Origin: Bacillota bacterium
Lineage (GTDB): Bacteria > Bacillota > Dehalobacteriia > UBA4068 > UBA4997
NCBI GenBank assembly: GCA_017398165.1
Contig: JAFQHB010000055.1
Location: 1 to 14,552, forward strand
Length of the DNA: 14,552 nucleotides
Direction of reading: 5' to 3'
Shown in pieces: positions 7,881-14,096 of the stretch. The notes beneath the pieces are model-generated. The model was not told where the DNA came from, did not search any database, and was given only the letters and a program-made list of their open reading frames with translations. Both the position numbers and the translations under genes were made by a program. How positions within the stretch are numbered: position 1 is the first letter of the stretch; each line of letters begins with the position of its first letter.

Positions 7881-7911
7881 AAAAAGAGCCGGAGGTCTGC
7901 TATCCTCCGGC
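7881..7911 (-). terminator. Intrinsic terminator, minus strand, with no recognised gene upstream
   Basis: GCCGGAGG (7888-7895) and CCTCCGGC (7904-7911) form a perfect 8-bp GC-rich stem with an 8-nt loop. Read on the minus strand it is followed at once by TCTTTTTGC, a proper U-tract; the plus-strand side has only a weak one. It must terminate a transcript coming from the AT-rich stretch to its right, where I find no convincing protein gene. Confidence 0.75.
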
Positions 7912-7950
7912 CCTTATTCGGTTATTTATATCAGGACTTTGGTTGTAATA

Positions 7951-7984
7951 ATGAAAAACAATTTAAGATGAAAAACAATTTTTA
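7951..7984. repeat. Tandem direct repeat, 17-bp unit, two copies
   Basis: ATGAAAAACAATTT occurs at 7951-7964 and again at 7968-7981, perfectly matched over 14 bp with a period of 17. It lies in the AT-rich island. Function unknown. Confidence 0.7.
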
Positions 7985-8117
7985 TCAGATAAGTCAACTC
8001 ATAAAAGTTTACAAAACGTGAAGAATCAAAATTTTACAAAAAAGGAAATCAAATCAATTTTTAATTCAGGATATTCGTCAGTCAACTCTCGATAAAACCA
8101 CCTCCCAAGAAGCTCGC

Positions 8118-8136
8118 AGTGCTTCCCTCAAGCACT
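8118..8136. repeat. Perfect 7-bp inverted repeat in the AT-rich island
   Basis: AGTGCTT (8118-8124), a CCCTC loop, then AAGCACT (8130-8136). There is no U-tract, so it is not a terminator. On the minus strand it is followed shortly by GGGAGGTGG, which resembles a ribosome binding site, but no ATG/GTG reading frame of any length follows it. Confidence 0.5.
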
Positions 8137-8261
8137 ATACACTCACAAGCTACGAGTATATAATAACCTGCTTTTATAAACCCTGTATAAACAACAACCG
8201 CCTTTTCGCCGCAATCAGGAAAATTTTTTTACCTGCCCGCCTGCAAAAAACCGAAGGCAAA

Positions 8262-8290
8262 TTGACAACCCCCGTTTATCCTGCTAAGAT
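8262..8290 (+). promoter_or_regulatory. Sigma-A promoter of the DUF1836-AICAR transformylase operon
   Basis: A perfect TTGACA (8262-8267), 17-nt spacer and TAAGAT (8285-8290). The expected start near 8297 leaves a leader of about 85 nt before the ATG at 8383. It is the only strong promoter seen upstream of these two genes. Confidence 0.8.
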
Positions 8291-8300
8291 ATATCTATAT

Positions 8301-8350
8301 TATTGCCATTATTATTTATCGCCATTATTGCCGTATCGGCATTATCGGCG
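8301..8350. repeat. Low-complexity repeated leader (GCCATTATT and TATCGGC units)
   Basis: GCCATTATT occurs at 8305-8313 and 8321-8329, 16 bp apart, and TATCGGC at 8334-8340 and 8343-8349. The copies lie in the 5' leader of the DUF1836 gene, between promoter and ribosome binding site. They could be repeated protein-binding sites or simply slippage products; nothing shows which. Confidence 0.4.
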
Positions 8351-8382
8351 TACATCATATCGTGATAGAGGTGAGGTTGCTT

Positions 8383-8973
8383 ATGCAGGACTTTCGGGAT
8401 GACGCCGCCAGCCACGAGATGCTGGCCTATCATTGTCCGCGCTATCAGGAGTTCCCCCGTATTGAGCTTTATATGGATCAGGTGCTGACAATTCTGGAGG
8501 AAGCTCTGCGCCCCTTTGCCCTCAACGATAAGGAAAAGCTCATTACCTCCACTATGGTCAATAATTACGTCAAACAGGGCGTAGTGATGCCGCCCAAGAA
8601 AAAACGCTACTCTTGCGAGCATCTGGCCTATCTGATGACGGTATGCATCCTCAAACAGGTATTGCCGCTTTCGGATATCTGCCAGCTCATTGAGCTGCAA
8701 ATATCCACCTGCCCGCTGCAGCAGGCCTATGATTACTTCTGCGATGCACTGGAGGCCTCGCTGCAGAGCGTCTTTATGCAGGGTATGGCCGGCAATATGC
8801 GTACCAGCAGCCTGCCCGAGGGCGAGCTGATATATTGCGTCACTTTGGCCTTTGCCAACAAAATGTATCTGCAGAAATACCTGCAATACCGCCGGCGCGA
8901 AGGTATAGTCACCCTGCCCCGGCCGCTGCAGACATCGCAGACACTATCCCTGCCGGAGCAAACCATCGGCTGA
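8383..8973 (+). CDS. DUF1836 domain-containing protein, putative DNA-binding regulator
   Basis: A 196-residue soluble protein of the DUF1836 family (PF08876). The diagnostic stretch is ITSTMVNNYVKQGVVMPPKK followed by KRYSCEHLAYLMTVCILKQV (about residues 54-95). This is a MerR-like helix-turn-helix pattern with the family's Y-V-K-Q-G and K-R-Y-S elements, followed by a helical region ending in a basic patch (LQKYLQYRRREG). Function is not established for the family; DNA binding is inferred. The frame is open from a GTG at 8362, but GAGGTGAGG (8368-8376) lies within that extension, 6 nt before the ATG at 8383, which is therefore the start. It is followed by the AICAR transformylase gene after 62 bp, with no terminator between, so they share a promoter. 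Confidence 0.88.
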   Translation: MQDFRDDAASHEMLAYHCPRYQEFPRIELYMDQVLTILEEALRPFALNDKEKLITSTMVNNYVKQGVVMPPKKKRYSCEHLAYLMTVCILKQVLPLSDICQLIELQISTCPLQQAYDYFCDALEASLQSVFMQGMAGNMRTSSLPEGELIYCVTLAFANKMYLQKYLQYRRREGIVTLPRPLQTSQTLSLPEQTIG

Positions 8974-9035
8974 ATTACTGTAATACACCCGTAACACACG
9001 CTAAAATACAATACCACACCAAAGGAGTTTTCATT

Positions 9036-10208
9036 ATGCAAGAATTGACCCTGAAATACGGCTGCAACCCCAACCAAAAACCGGCCCGCGTCTTTACCGA
9101 CCGCGAAGCCCTGCCCTTTACGGTATTAAACGGCAAACCCGGCTACATCAACCTGCTGGATGCTTTCAATAGCTGGCAGTTGGTAAAAGAGCTGAAAGCC
9201 GCCACCGGCCTTGCCGCCGCAGCATCTTTCAAACACGTCAGCCCCGCCGGTGCTGCCGTCGCCGTACCGCTGGATGAGACCCTGCAGAAAATATATTTCG
9301 TCGAGGGCGTAGAGCTCTCGCCGCTGGCCACCGCCTATATCCGCGCCCGCGGCGCCGACCGTATGTCCTCTTACGGCGATTTCGTCGCCCTCTCCGAGGA
9401 ATGTGACGAACAGACCGCATCCTTCCTGCTGCGCGAGGTTTCCGACGGCGTTATCGCCCCCTCTTATTCGGAAAAAGCACTGGAGATCCTGCGCCAAAAG
9501 CGCAAGGGCACATACCTCGTCATCCAGATGGACGAAAACTGGCAGCCGGACGAGCTGGAGACTAAAGAAGTCTTTGGCATCACCTTTGAGCAGCGCCGCA
9601 ACGACATCGTGATCGACGAATCGGTGCTGGCAGAACGCCCCACCAAAAATCAGACCATCACCGAGGCGGCTGCCCGCGACCTGATCATCGCCCTCATCAC
9701 CCTGAAATATACCCAGTCCAACTCGGTTTGCTACGCCAAGGACGGCCAGGCCATCGGCATCGGCGCCGGTCAGCAGTCCCGTATTCACTGCACCAGACTG
9801 GCCGGTAATAAAGCCGACACCTGGTTTATGCGCCAGCATCCCAAGGTACTGGCACTGCCTTTCAAAGAAGGCATCCGCCGTCCTGACCGTGACAACACCA
9901 TCGATGTCTATATCTCCGAGGAATGGGAGGACGTACTGGCCGAGGGCGTATGGCAGCAGTTCTTCACCACCCGCCCCGAGCCGCTGACCAGAGAGGAAAA
10001 ACGCGCCTGGCTGGATCAGCTCTCCGGCGTGGCACTGGCCTCCGATGCTTTCTTCCCCTTTGGTGATAATATCGAGCGCGCCCACAAGAGCGGCGTGGAA
10101 TTCATCGCCCAGACCGGCGGCTCCGTCCGCGATGATAACGTCATCGAGACCTGCGATAAATACAACATCGCTATGGCATTCACCGGTATTCGCCTTTTCC
10201 ACCACTAA
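9036..10208 (+). CDS. Stand-alone AICAR transformylase (PurH C-terminal domain only)
   Basis: A 390-residue cytosolic enzyme that transfers a formyl group from 10-formyl-THF to AICAR in purine synthesis. Only the transformylase domain is present; the N-terminal IMP cyclohydrolase (MGS-like) domain of normal bifunctional PurH (about 510-520 residues) is missing. The ATG at 9036 with AAAGGAG 8 nt upstream matches the natural start, so this is not a truncation. The catalytic Lys-His pair is seen in SFKHVSPAG (K66, H67). Other family blocks are LKYTQSNSVCYAKDGQAIG, IGAGQQSRIHCTRLAG, and the C-terminal ASDAFFPFGDNIE and AQTGGSVRDDNVI. Such short versions occur in many Clostridia. IMP cyclohydrolase activity must be encoded elsewhere, or a full PurH also exists. 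The gene ends the operon at a strong terminator. Confidence 0.93.
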   Translation: MQELTLKYGCNPNQKPARVFTDREALPFTVLNGKPGYINLLDAFNSWQLVKELKAATGLAAAASFKHVSPAGAAVAVPLDETLQKIYFVEGVELSPLATAYIRARGADRMSSYGDFVALSEECDEQTASFLLREVSDGVIAPSYSEKALEILRQKRKGTYLVIQMDENWQPDELETKEVFGITFEQRRNDIVIDESVLAERPTKNQTITEAAARDLIIALITLKYTQSNSVCYAKDGQAIGIGAGQQSRIHCTRLAGNKADTWFMRQHPKVLALPFKEGIRRPDRDNTIDVYISEEWEDVLAEGVWQQFFTTRPEPLTREEKRAWLDQLSGVALASDAFFPFGDNIERAHKSGVEFIAQTGGSVRDDNVIETCDKYNIAMAFTGIRLFHH

Positions 10209-10230
10209 GATTTTTCTTAACACAAACTGC

Positions 10231-10272
10231 AAAAGCACCGTACAGTTTCTCACGCTGTACGGTGCTTTTTTC
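10231..10272 (+). terminator. Strong intrinsic terminator after the AICAR transformylase gene, probably bidirectional
   Basis: AAAAGCACCGTACAG (10231-10245) pairs fully with CTGTACGGTGCTTTT (10255-10269), a 15-bp stem with a 9-nt loop, followed by a T run to 10271. The A-rich left arm gives a U-tract for the opposite direction as well, so it can also end the convergent spoVA transcript. The remaining gap to spoVAE (10273-10347) holds a second small stem, GGCGG/CCGCC near 10282-10296, and nothing else that I can name. Confidence 0.92.
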
Positions 10273-10347
10273 TCCCTCCCGGGCGGCAAAACCGCCCCGG
10301 CACCTCCGTTGCCGACTTACCGCACGGCAGACGGGCACGCAAAAACC

Positions 10348-10698
10348 CTAAGACTTCGCCCGGCAAAAGATCGCCGCAATAAACGAGAAAATTATCGCTG
10401 AGGACACACCCGCCCCCGTTACCTCAAAAATACCTGTCAGCAGGCCGATCCAACCATTGGTGAAAAACTCCTGCATAGCACCCTTTACCAGCGACGCCCC
10501 AAAATTGATGATCGGGGTGGTCGCACCGGCCCCGGCGAACTCCACCACCGGCTGCCACCAGCCCAGTGCCCCCAGCACCGACCCAACGATAACGAAGCTC
10601 ACCATAGTATGCGCCGGGGTCAGGCGCAGCACATCCAGCATCAACTGACCCACAACACACAGCAGGCCGCCGATTACGAAAGCCCATACATAATCCAT
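10348..10698 (-). CDS. spoVAE: Stage V sporulation protein AE (SpoVAE)
   Basis: A 116-residue inner-membrane protein of the SpoVAC/SpoVAE family (PF03862), with three to four membrane helices and the family stretch FAGAGATTPIINFGASLVKG. It takes part in moving Ca-dipicolinate into the developing spore and out at germination. The frame also begins with a GTG at 10701, but the ATG at 10698 overlaps the spoVAD stop codon (TGATG) and has GGGAGG 7 nt upstream, so it is preferred and implies translational coupling. It is the last gene of the operon. Its FAGAGxxxPIxxF signature is shared with SpoVAC. Confidence 0.95.
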   Translation of the reverse strand: MDYVWAFVIGGLLCVVGQLMLDVLRLTPAHTMVSFVIVGSVLGALGWWQPVVEFAGAGATTPIINFGASLVKGAMQEFFTNGWIGLLTGIFEVTGAGVSSAIIFSFIAAIFCRAKS

Positions 10699-11717
10699 CA
10701 CAGCACCTCCCAGCTGATGGCGTGCGCGATACCGGGTATGCTCTGCTTTTGCTGTACGCTCAGCGGCGAGAGCAGCGCCCCGGTGGCGATCAGCAGCACC
10801 CGGCGCAGACTGCCGCGTGCCATCTCGCGCCGGATATGCCCGGCCGCAGTCACCGCCATACAGCCGCAGCCCGAGCCGCCGGCCAGATTTTTCTCCGCCG
10901 GGTGGAATATCATCTTGCCGGCGTCCTTGTGCAGATTCTGCGGCAGAAATATCCCCTCTGCCGCCAGCAGATCGTGCAGCAGCGTGCTGCCTACCCAGCC
11001 GAGATCACCTGTCAGTATCAGATCATAATGATCGGGGCGAATATTACGCTCCCGCAGGTGGGCCAGCAGACAATCACACGCCGCCGGCGCCATCGCCGCC
11101 CCCATATTGAAAGCATCGGTCACATTCAGATCCACCACCCGCCCGATAGTCGCCGAGGTCACCACCGGCACGGCATCCGCCCCCGGCTGTCCTAATACGA
11201 AAGCCCCCGCCCCGGTCACTGTTATCTGCGTAGTACCGTTCTTTTGCGAGCCGTACTCGTTAGGGTAGCGGAATTGCTTTTCGGCGGCATTGGTGTGGCT
11301 GGACGTCGAGCACAGCGCCAGACGTGCCGCCCCCGATGCCACTGCCAGAGCGCCCATCGCCAGCGACTCCACCGATGTCGAGCAGGCACCGAAAAGCCCG
11401 ACGTAAGGTATCCCCAGCGACCGTGCGGTAAAGCTGCTGCTGGTTATCTGATTCATCAGATCGCCCGAGAAATGCAGGTCTATCTCATCCCGCCCGCGTC
11501 CGCTGTGGCGCACTGCCAGATTGCAGGCTTCCTCCAGCAGCTTTTGCTCGGCGGCCTCAAAGCTCTTTTGCCCGACGTACGGGTCTTTATGGATAACATC
11601 AAAATCCCCGGCCAGCGGGCCCTCACCCTCGCGCTTGCCCGCCACTGCCCCGGCGCCCAGCAAGCCCGGGGCAGGGTCGAATACCCAGGTCTGCCGTCCG
11701 GCACGCAGTACACTCAT
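10698..11717 (-). CDS. spoVAD: Stage V sporulation protein AD (SpoVAD)
   Basis: A 339-residue soluble protein with a thiolase/ketoacyl-synthase-like fold, known in Bacillus as the dipicolinic-acid-binding subunit of the SpoVA channel. Seen: FSGDLMNQITSSSFTARSLG, the thiolase-like GLFGACSTSVESL with Cys 112, and a C-terminal GGSGCGCMAVTAAGH. The frame is open to 11744, but ATG 11717 overlaps the stop of spoVAC in an ATGA and has GGGGGTG upstream. It gives the expected N-terminus (SVLRAGRQTWVFDPAPGL, as in other SpoVAD proteins). It lies between spoVAC and spoVAE with overlaps at both ends, so the three subunits are probably made in step. Confidence 0.96.
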   Translation of the reverse strand: MSVLRAGRQTWVFDPAPGLLGAGAVAGKREGEGPLAGDFDVIHKDPYVGQKSFEAAEQKLLEEACNLAVRHSGRGRDEIDLHFSGDLMNQITSSSFTARSLGIPYVGLFGACSTSVESLAMGALAVASGAARLALCSTSSHTNAAEKQFRYPNEYGSQKNGTTQITVTGAGAFVLGQPGADAVPVVTSATIGRVVDLNVTDAFNMGAAMAPAACDCLLAHLRERNIRPDHYDLILTGDLGWVGSTLLHDLLAAEGIFLPQNLHKDAGKMIFHPAEKNLAGGSGCGCMAVTAAGHIRREMARGSLRRVLLIATGALLSPLSVQQKQSIPGIAHAISWEVL

Positions 11718-12202
11718 ATCGCACCCCCGCCCAAGGTATACCACAGTGCCGCCGCTATCGCCGCGATAAAGGCACTCACCGCGCCAAAAACGATGACCGG
11801 CCCGGCGACCTTGAACATATTACCGCCCACACCCAGCACGAAGCCCTCGCTGCGGTACTCCAGCGCGGCCGAGCACATACTGTTGGCAAAACCGGTGATC
11901 GGCACCGCCGTGCCTGCCCCGGCAAACTGCGAGATACGGTCATATACGCCGCAGCTTGTCAATATCACCGCCAGAAATATCATCACCGCAGATGTCGGCG
12001 CGCCCACGTTCTCGGTATTAAAGCCCTGCGTCAGCAGCCAGGATTGCACACCCTGCGCCAGCAGGCAGATCAGCCCGCCCGTCCAGAAGGCATTCAGGCA
12101 GTTGCGCAGCAGATGCCGGGGCGGGGCGGCGTTCTTCTGCAGGTTCTGGTATACCTGCTCTTTGGCCTGCTGCCGCTCGGCAGCCGAATCAACTCTTGAC
12201 AT
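11714..12202 (-). CDS. spoVAC: Stage V sporulation protein AC (SpoVAC)
   Basis: A 162-residue membrane protein, first gene of the spoVACDE operon. SpoVAC in Bacillus has been described as a mechanosensitive channel component for dipicolinate release in germination. The N-terminus is hydrophilic (about 30 residues), followed by four to five membrane segments. Family motifs are NCLNAFWTGGLICLLAQ, TSCGVYDRISQFAGAGTAVP, and the C-terminal EYRSEGFVLGVGGNMFKVAG. AAAGGAG precedes the ATG by about 11 nt. Upstream there are no spoVAA/AB genes; the gene is divergent from a DUF421 gene across a gap of 162 bp that holds a candidate sigma-G promoter. Confidence 0.96.
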   Translation of the reverse strand: MSRVDSAAERQQAKEQVYQNLQKNAAPPRHLLRNCLNAFWTGGLICLLAQGVQSWLLTQGFNTENVGAPTSAVMIFLAVILTSCGVYDRISQFAGAGTAVPITGFANSMCSAALEYRSEGFVLGVGGNMFKVAGPVIVFGAVSAFIAAIAAALWYTLGGGAI

Positions 12203-12258
12203 TAAAATACACTCTCCTTTATCAGTCGCACCGATAGCGCGCTTTTAGTCTCGGCGTA

Positions 12259-12287
12259 TATTCTGGCAGCCCGCAGCAGAATTATAC
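12259..12287 (-). promoter_or_regulatory. Candidate sigma-G promoter of spoVACDE
   Basis: On the minus strand GTATA (12287-12283) fits the -35 consensus GHATR. After a 17-nt spacer CAGAATA (12265-12259) matches 6 of 7 positions of the CATWMTA -10. The expected start near 12252 is about 50 nt before the spoVAC ATG. In Bacillus the spoVA operon is known to be sigma-G controlled, which supports the call; the motif match itself is by eye. Confidence 0.5.
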
Positions 12288-12291
12288 ACAC

Positions 12292-12320
12292 GCATAAAAA
12301 ACCGACCGCAGTGCACACTA
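12292..12320 (+). promoter_or_regulatory. Candidate sigma-G promoter of DUF421-DUF4363
   Basis: GCATA (12292-12296) fits GHATR, the spacer is 17 nt, and CACACTA (12314-12320) matches 6 of 7 positions of CATWMTA. The transcript would start near 12327, about 38 nt before the DUF421 ATG. Its -35 lies only 4 bp from the -35 of the divergent spoVA candidate promoter, so the two are back to back with the same geometry. Confidence 0.5.
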
Positions 12321-12364
12321 ATCCCAAACTGACCGCAAATGCCGCACTGTCCGGGGAGGAGCCT

Positions 12365-13138
12365 ATGCTGCTTTTAATGATAAGAACCGCCATTCTCTAC
12401 GTCATCACTATGATATCCATGCGGGTGATGGGCAAACGCCAGATCGGTCAGCTCCAGCCTTTCGAGCTGGTCGTCATCCTGATAATCTCCGAGATGGCCA
12501 CTATAGGCGTGCAGGATAACGGCCTGCCGCTGCTAAACAGCCTGCTGCCTATCATCACCATAACCATACTGCAAATCGTCATCGCCCTGCTGAATCTGAA
12601 AAGCGAGCGTTTCCGCCTGATAGTCTGCGGCCGCCCGGCGTTCATCATCCAGGGCGGCGAGATATTGGAAGAAGAAATGCGCCGCCTGCGCCTGAATACC
12701 AACGATCTGCTGGAGCAGCTCCGCGCCAAGGGATACTTTGACGTATCCGAGATCGAATACGCCCTGATGGAGACTAACGGCCAGCTCAGCATACTGCCCC
12801 GCGCCGATAAACGCCCGCTGCAACCTTCTGATATCAACCTGCGTGTGCCGCAGGATGCCCCCGCGGTATCCATCATCATCGATGGCCATATCCAGCAGCA
12901 CCACCTGCAGAAAACCGGTCACGATATGGCCTGGCTGCAGAAAAAGCTGCGCCAGTACAGCATCCCCGATGCCGCCGATGTTTTCTTCCTCAGCGTGGAT
13001 AAAGACGGCCATATCTTCTGCCAGCTAAAAAGCGGCTCTGCCGGCAGCCCCGCCCCGATACGCGAGGGTGCCAACGGCGCACCGACGGGCTCCGGCCGTG
13101 GCCACACCCCGCCACCTGCCGATCAGCCACGTCACTAA
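12365..13138 (+). CDS. DUF421 domain-containing membrane protein (YetF family)
   Basis: A 257-residue protein with three N-terminal membrane helices (about residues 3-20, 31-47 and 57-77) and a soluble alpha/beta domain. Family blocks are MRVMGKRQIGQLQPFELVV right after helix 1, the loop ISEMATIGVQDNGLPLLNS, GRPAFIIQGGEILEEEMRRL, and GYFDVSEIEYALMETNGQLS. Residues from about 222 onward are a Gly/Pro-rich low-complexity tail that is unlikely to be folded. The biochemical role is unknown. DUF421 proteins encoded in mobile spoVA operons of Bacillus (2Duf type) have been tied to spore heat resistance. Here the gene is divergent from spoVACDE and is followed by DUF4363, which fits a spore inner-membrane role. 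GGGGAGGAG lies just upstream of the ATG at 12365; the longer frame from 12311 would run through the candidate promoter. Confidence 0.92.
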   Translation: MLLLMIRTAILYVITMISMRVMGKRQIGQLQPFELVVILIISEMATIGVQDNGLPLLNSLLPIITITILQIVIALLNLKSERFRLIVCGRPAFIIQGGEILEEEMRRLRLNTNDLLEQLRAKGYFDVSEIEYALMETNGQLSILPRADKRPLQPSDINLRVPQDAPAVSIIIDGHIQQHHLQKTGHDMAWLQKKLRQYSIPDAADVFFLSVDKDGHIFCQLKSGSAGSPAPIREGANGAPTGSGRGHTPPPADQPRH

Positions 13139-13158
13139 CCCACCGGGAGGAACGCAAT

Positions 13159-13590
13159 ATGAATACGCAAGCAAAGCAACACACCACCGGCCGCCACGTA
13201 TCCGTCACCCAGAAGATGACATTGTGGCTGCTGCTGACCAGCCTGCTGACGATCGCCCTGTGTATGTGGGGCGAGGGTTACCTCAGCCACAGTGTGCAGA
13301 ATATGCAGCAGCCGCTGGATTCTCTGGCGGCCTCAATACAAAGCGACGATTGGCAGCGGGCCGATAAACAATGGCAGGAACTGAACGCCGACTGGCAGCG
13401 CACCCGCCGCTGCTGGCTGGGGCTGAACAGCCACCAGGACGTCGCCAATATCGACACCGCTATGCTCAGTCTGGGGGCTTTCCTGCAGCGCCGCCAGAGC
13501 GAAGACGCCTACAATCAGCTCCAACTGCTGCGCTACTTCGCCCAGGCCCCGGTAGAAGCCAACACACTAAGCTGGAGCACGATTTTCTGA
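13159..13590 (+). CDS. DUF4363 family protein, membrane-anchored
   Basis: A 143-residue protein with one membrane segment (about residues 21-40, LWLLLTSLLTIALCMWG) after a basic N-terminus, then a helical extracytoplasmic domain. The pattern of paired Trp in DWQRADKQWQELNADWQ, a conserved His in LNSHQDVANIDTAML, and the closing NTLSWSTIF fit the DUF4363 family, typically found beside DUF421 genes in Clostridia. Function is unknown. GGGAGG lies 8 nt before the ATG. It starts 20 bp after the DUF421 stop and ends at a bidirectional terminator, so it is the second and last gene of that operon. The pair probably forms a complex at the membrane, which is inference from their linkage. Confidence 0.82.
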   Translation: MNTQAKQHTTGRHVSVTQKMTLWLLLTSLLTIALCMWGEGYLSHSVQNMQQPLDSLAASIQSDDWQRADKQWQELNADWQRTRRCWLGLNSHQDVANIDTAMLSLGAFLQRRQSEDAYNQLQLLRYFAQAPVEANTLSWSTIF

Positions 13591-13644
13591 TGCCCCTGTC
13601 CATCATTTTTGATCCGCCGCCCGCACTTAGCAGCCCCCAAAACA

Positions 13645-13694
13645 CAAAAAAGACGAATCCCCCTGCAAGGGATTCGTCTCTCTGTTTCTGTTTC
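13645..13694. terminator. Bidirectional terminator between DUF4363 and the cold shock gene
   Basis: AGACGAATCCC (13651-13661) pairs perfectly with GGGATTCGTCT (13669-13679), an 11-bp stem with a 7-nt loop. On the minus strand a run of six T follows, giving a strong terminator for the cold shock gene. On the plus strand the tail CTCTGTTTCTGTTTC is T-rich and can end the DUF421-DUF4363 transcript. Confidence 0.88.
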
Positions 13695-13746
13695 AAATAG
13701 GGCAAACGCTTTCGGACTGCGCCACGCTGTATCACACAGACAGGGC

Positions 13747-13959
13747 TTATTCGGGAATAACGTTGGCCGCTCTCAGCTTGTTAGCATTCTTGGGATCGGT
13801 CTCCACATCGAAAGTCACTTTCTGACCTTCTTCGAGGGTTTTGTAGCCGTTCACCTGAATAGCCGAGAAATGTACAAACAGATCATCGCCGCCTTCGTCA
13901 TTAGCAATGAAGCCATAGCCTTTTTCAGCGTTGAACCATTTAACTGTACCTTTAGCCAT
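13747..13959 (-). CDS. Cold shock protein, CspA family
   Basis: A 70-residue single cold-shock domain, slightly longer than the usual 65-68. It binds single-stranded RNA/DNA and acts as an RNA chaperone in the cytoplasm. The RNA-binding motifs are seen as KGYGFI (RNP1) and DLFVHFSAI (RNP2), with the N-terminal GTVKWFNAEKG and the C-terminal LRAANVIPE. GGAGG lies 10 nt before the ATG. It has its own perfect sigma-A promoter and a leader of about 100 nt, as is common for csp genes whose translation is controlled by leader structure, and it ends at a strong terminator. Paralogues named cspA to cspE cannot be told apart here. Confidence 0.96.
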   Translation of the reverse strand: MAKGTVKWFNAEKGYGFIANDEGGDDLFVHFSAIQVNGYKTLEEGQKVTFDVETDPKNANKLRAANVIPE

Positions 13960-14004
13960 TGGTGGGTACCTCCATTAGTTATATTTTGTACCCAGAGAAA
14001 AAAC

Positions 14005-14022
14005 AACCTCCACCGGGGGACT
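14005..14022 (-). promoter_or_regulatory. Leader hairpin of the cold shock gene
   Basis: Within the leader, read on the minus strand, GGGGTCTGATAGTCCCC can fold back on itself (GGGG/CCCC plus neighbours), followed by a purine-rich GGTGGAGG and a T run. It may be part of a temperature-responsive leader, but I cannot show alternative structures by eye. Confidence 0.3.
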
Positions 14023-14067
14023 ATCAGACCCCGCAGCGAATACAAGATTTATCTTGAATACCTGATA

Positions 14068-14096
14068 ATTATAATATGCCCCTGTATTTTTGTCAA
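14068..14096 (-). promoter_or_regulatory. Consensus sigma-A promoter of the cold shock gene
   Basis: A perfect TTGACA (minus strand, 14096-14091), a 17-nt spacer and a perfect TATAAT (14073-14068). The start near 14061 gives a leader of about 100 nt. A full-consensus promoter suggests very high expression. Confidence 0.92.

Larger units (their letters stand above)
7920..8230. other. AT-rich intergenic island of foreign appearance
   Basis: This stretch is much richer in A and T than its surroundings, with runs such as ATGAAAAACAATTT, and holds no gene with a start codon and binding site. It contains a tandem 17-bp repeat (7951-7984), a perfect 7-bp hairpin (8118-8136), two copies of GTCAACTC (about 7993 and 8081), and an open minus-strand frame of 33 codons between stops at 8128-8130 and 8026-8028. 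That frame has protein-like content (GRWFYRELTDEYPELKIDL in part) but no ATG. It is bounded on the left by a minus-strand terminator. It could be the relic of a mobile element or a non-coding transcript; neither is proven. Confidence 0.5.

Noticed and set aside
7881..7911. Reading the terminator as an attenuator or riboswitch of the MBOAT operon
   Set aside because: A separate promoter-like site (7791-7824) lies downstream of it, and no competing antiterminator arm or known aptamer could be seen. Not excluded, but not supported.
9126..10289. Long minus-strand frame opposite the AICAR transformylase gene
   Set aside because: Shadow of a GC-rich coding gene; no family resemblance, and the plus strand is clearly coding with catalytic motifs and a ribosome binding site.
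12202..12393. Minus-strand frame of 63 codons directly upstream of spoVAC, with one hydrophobic stretch and a TAATG junction with spoVAC
   Set aside because: Its start lies inside the DUF421 gene, no ribosome binding site precedes it, and it runs through both candidate sigma-G promoters, so the spoVA transcript would not contain its start.
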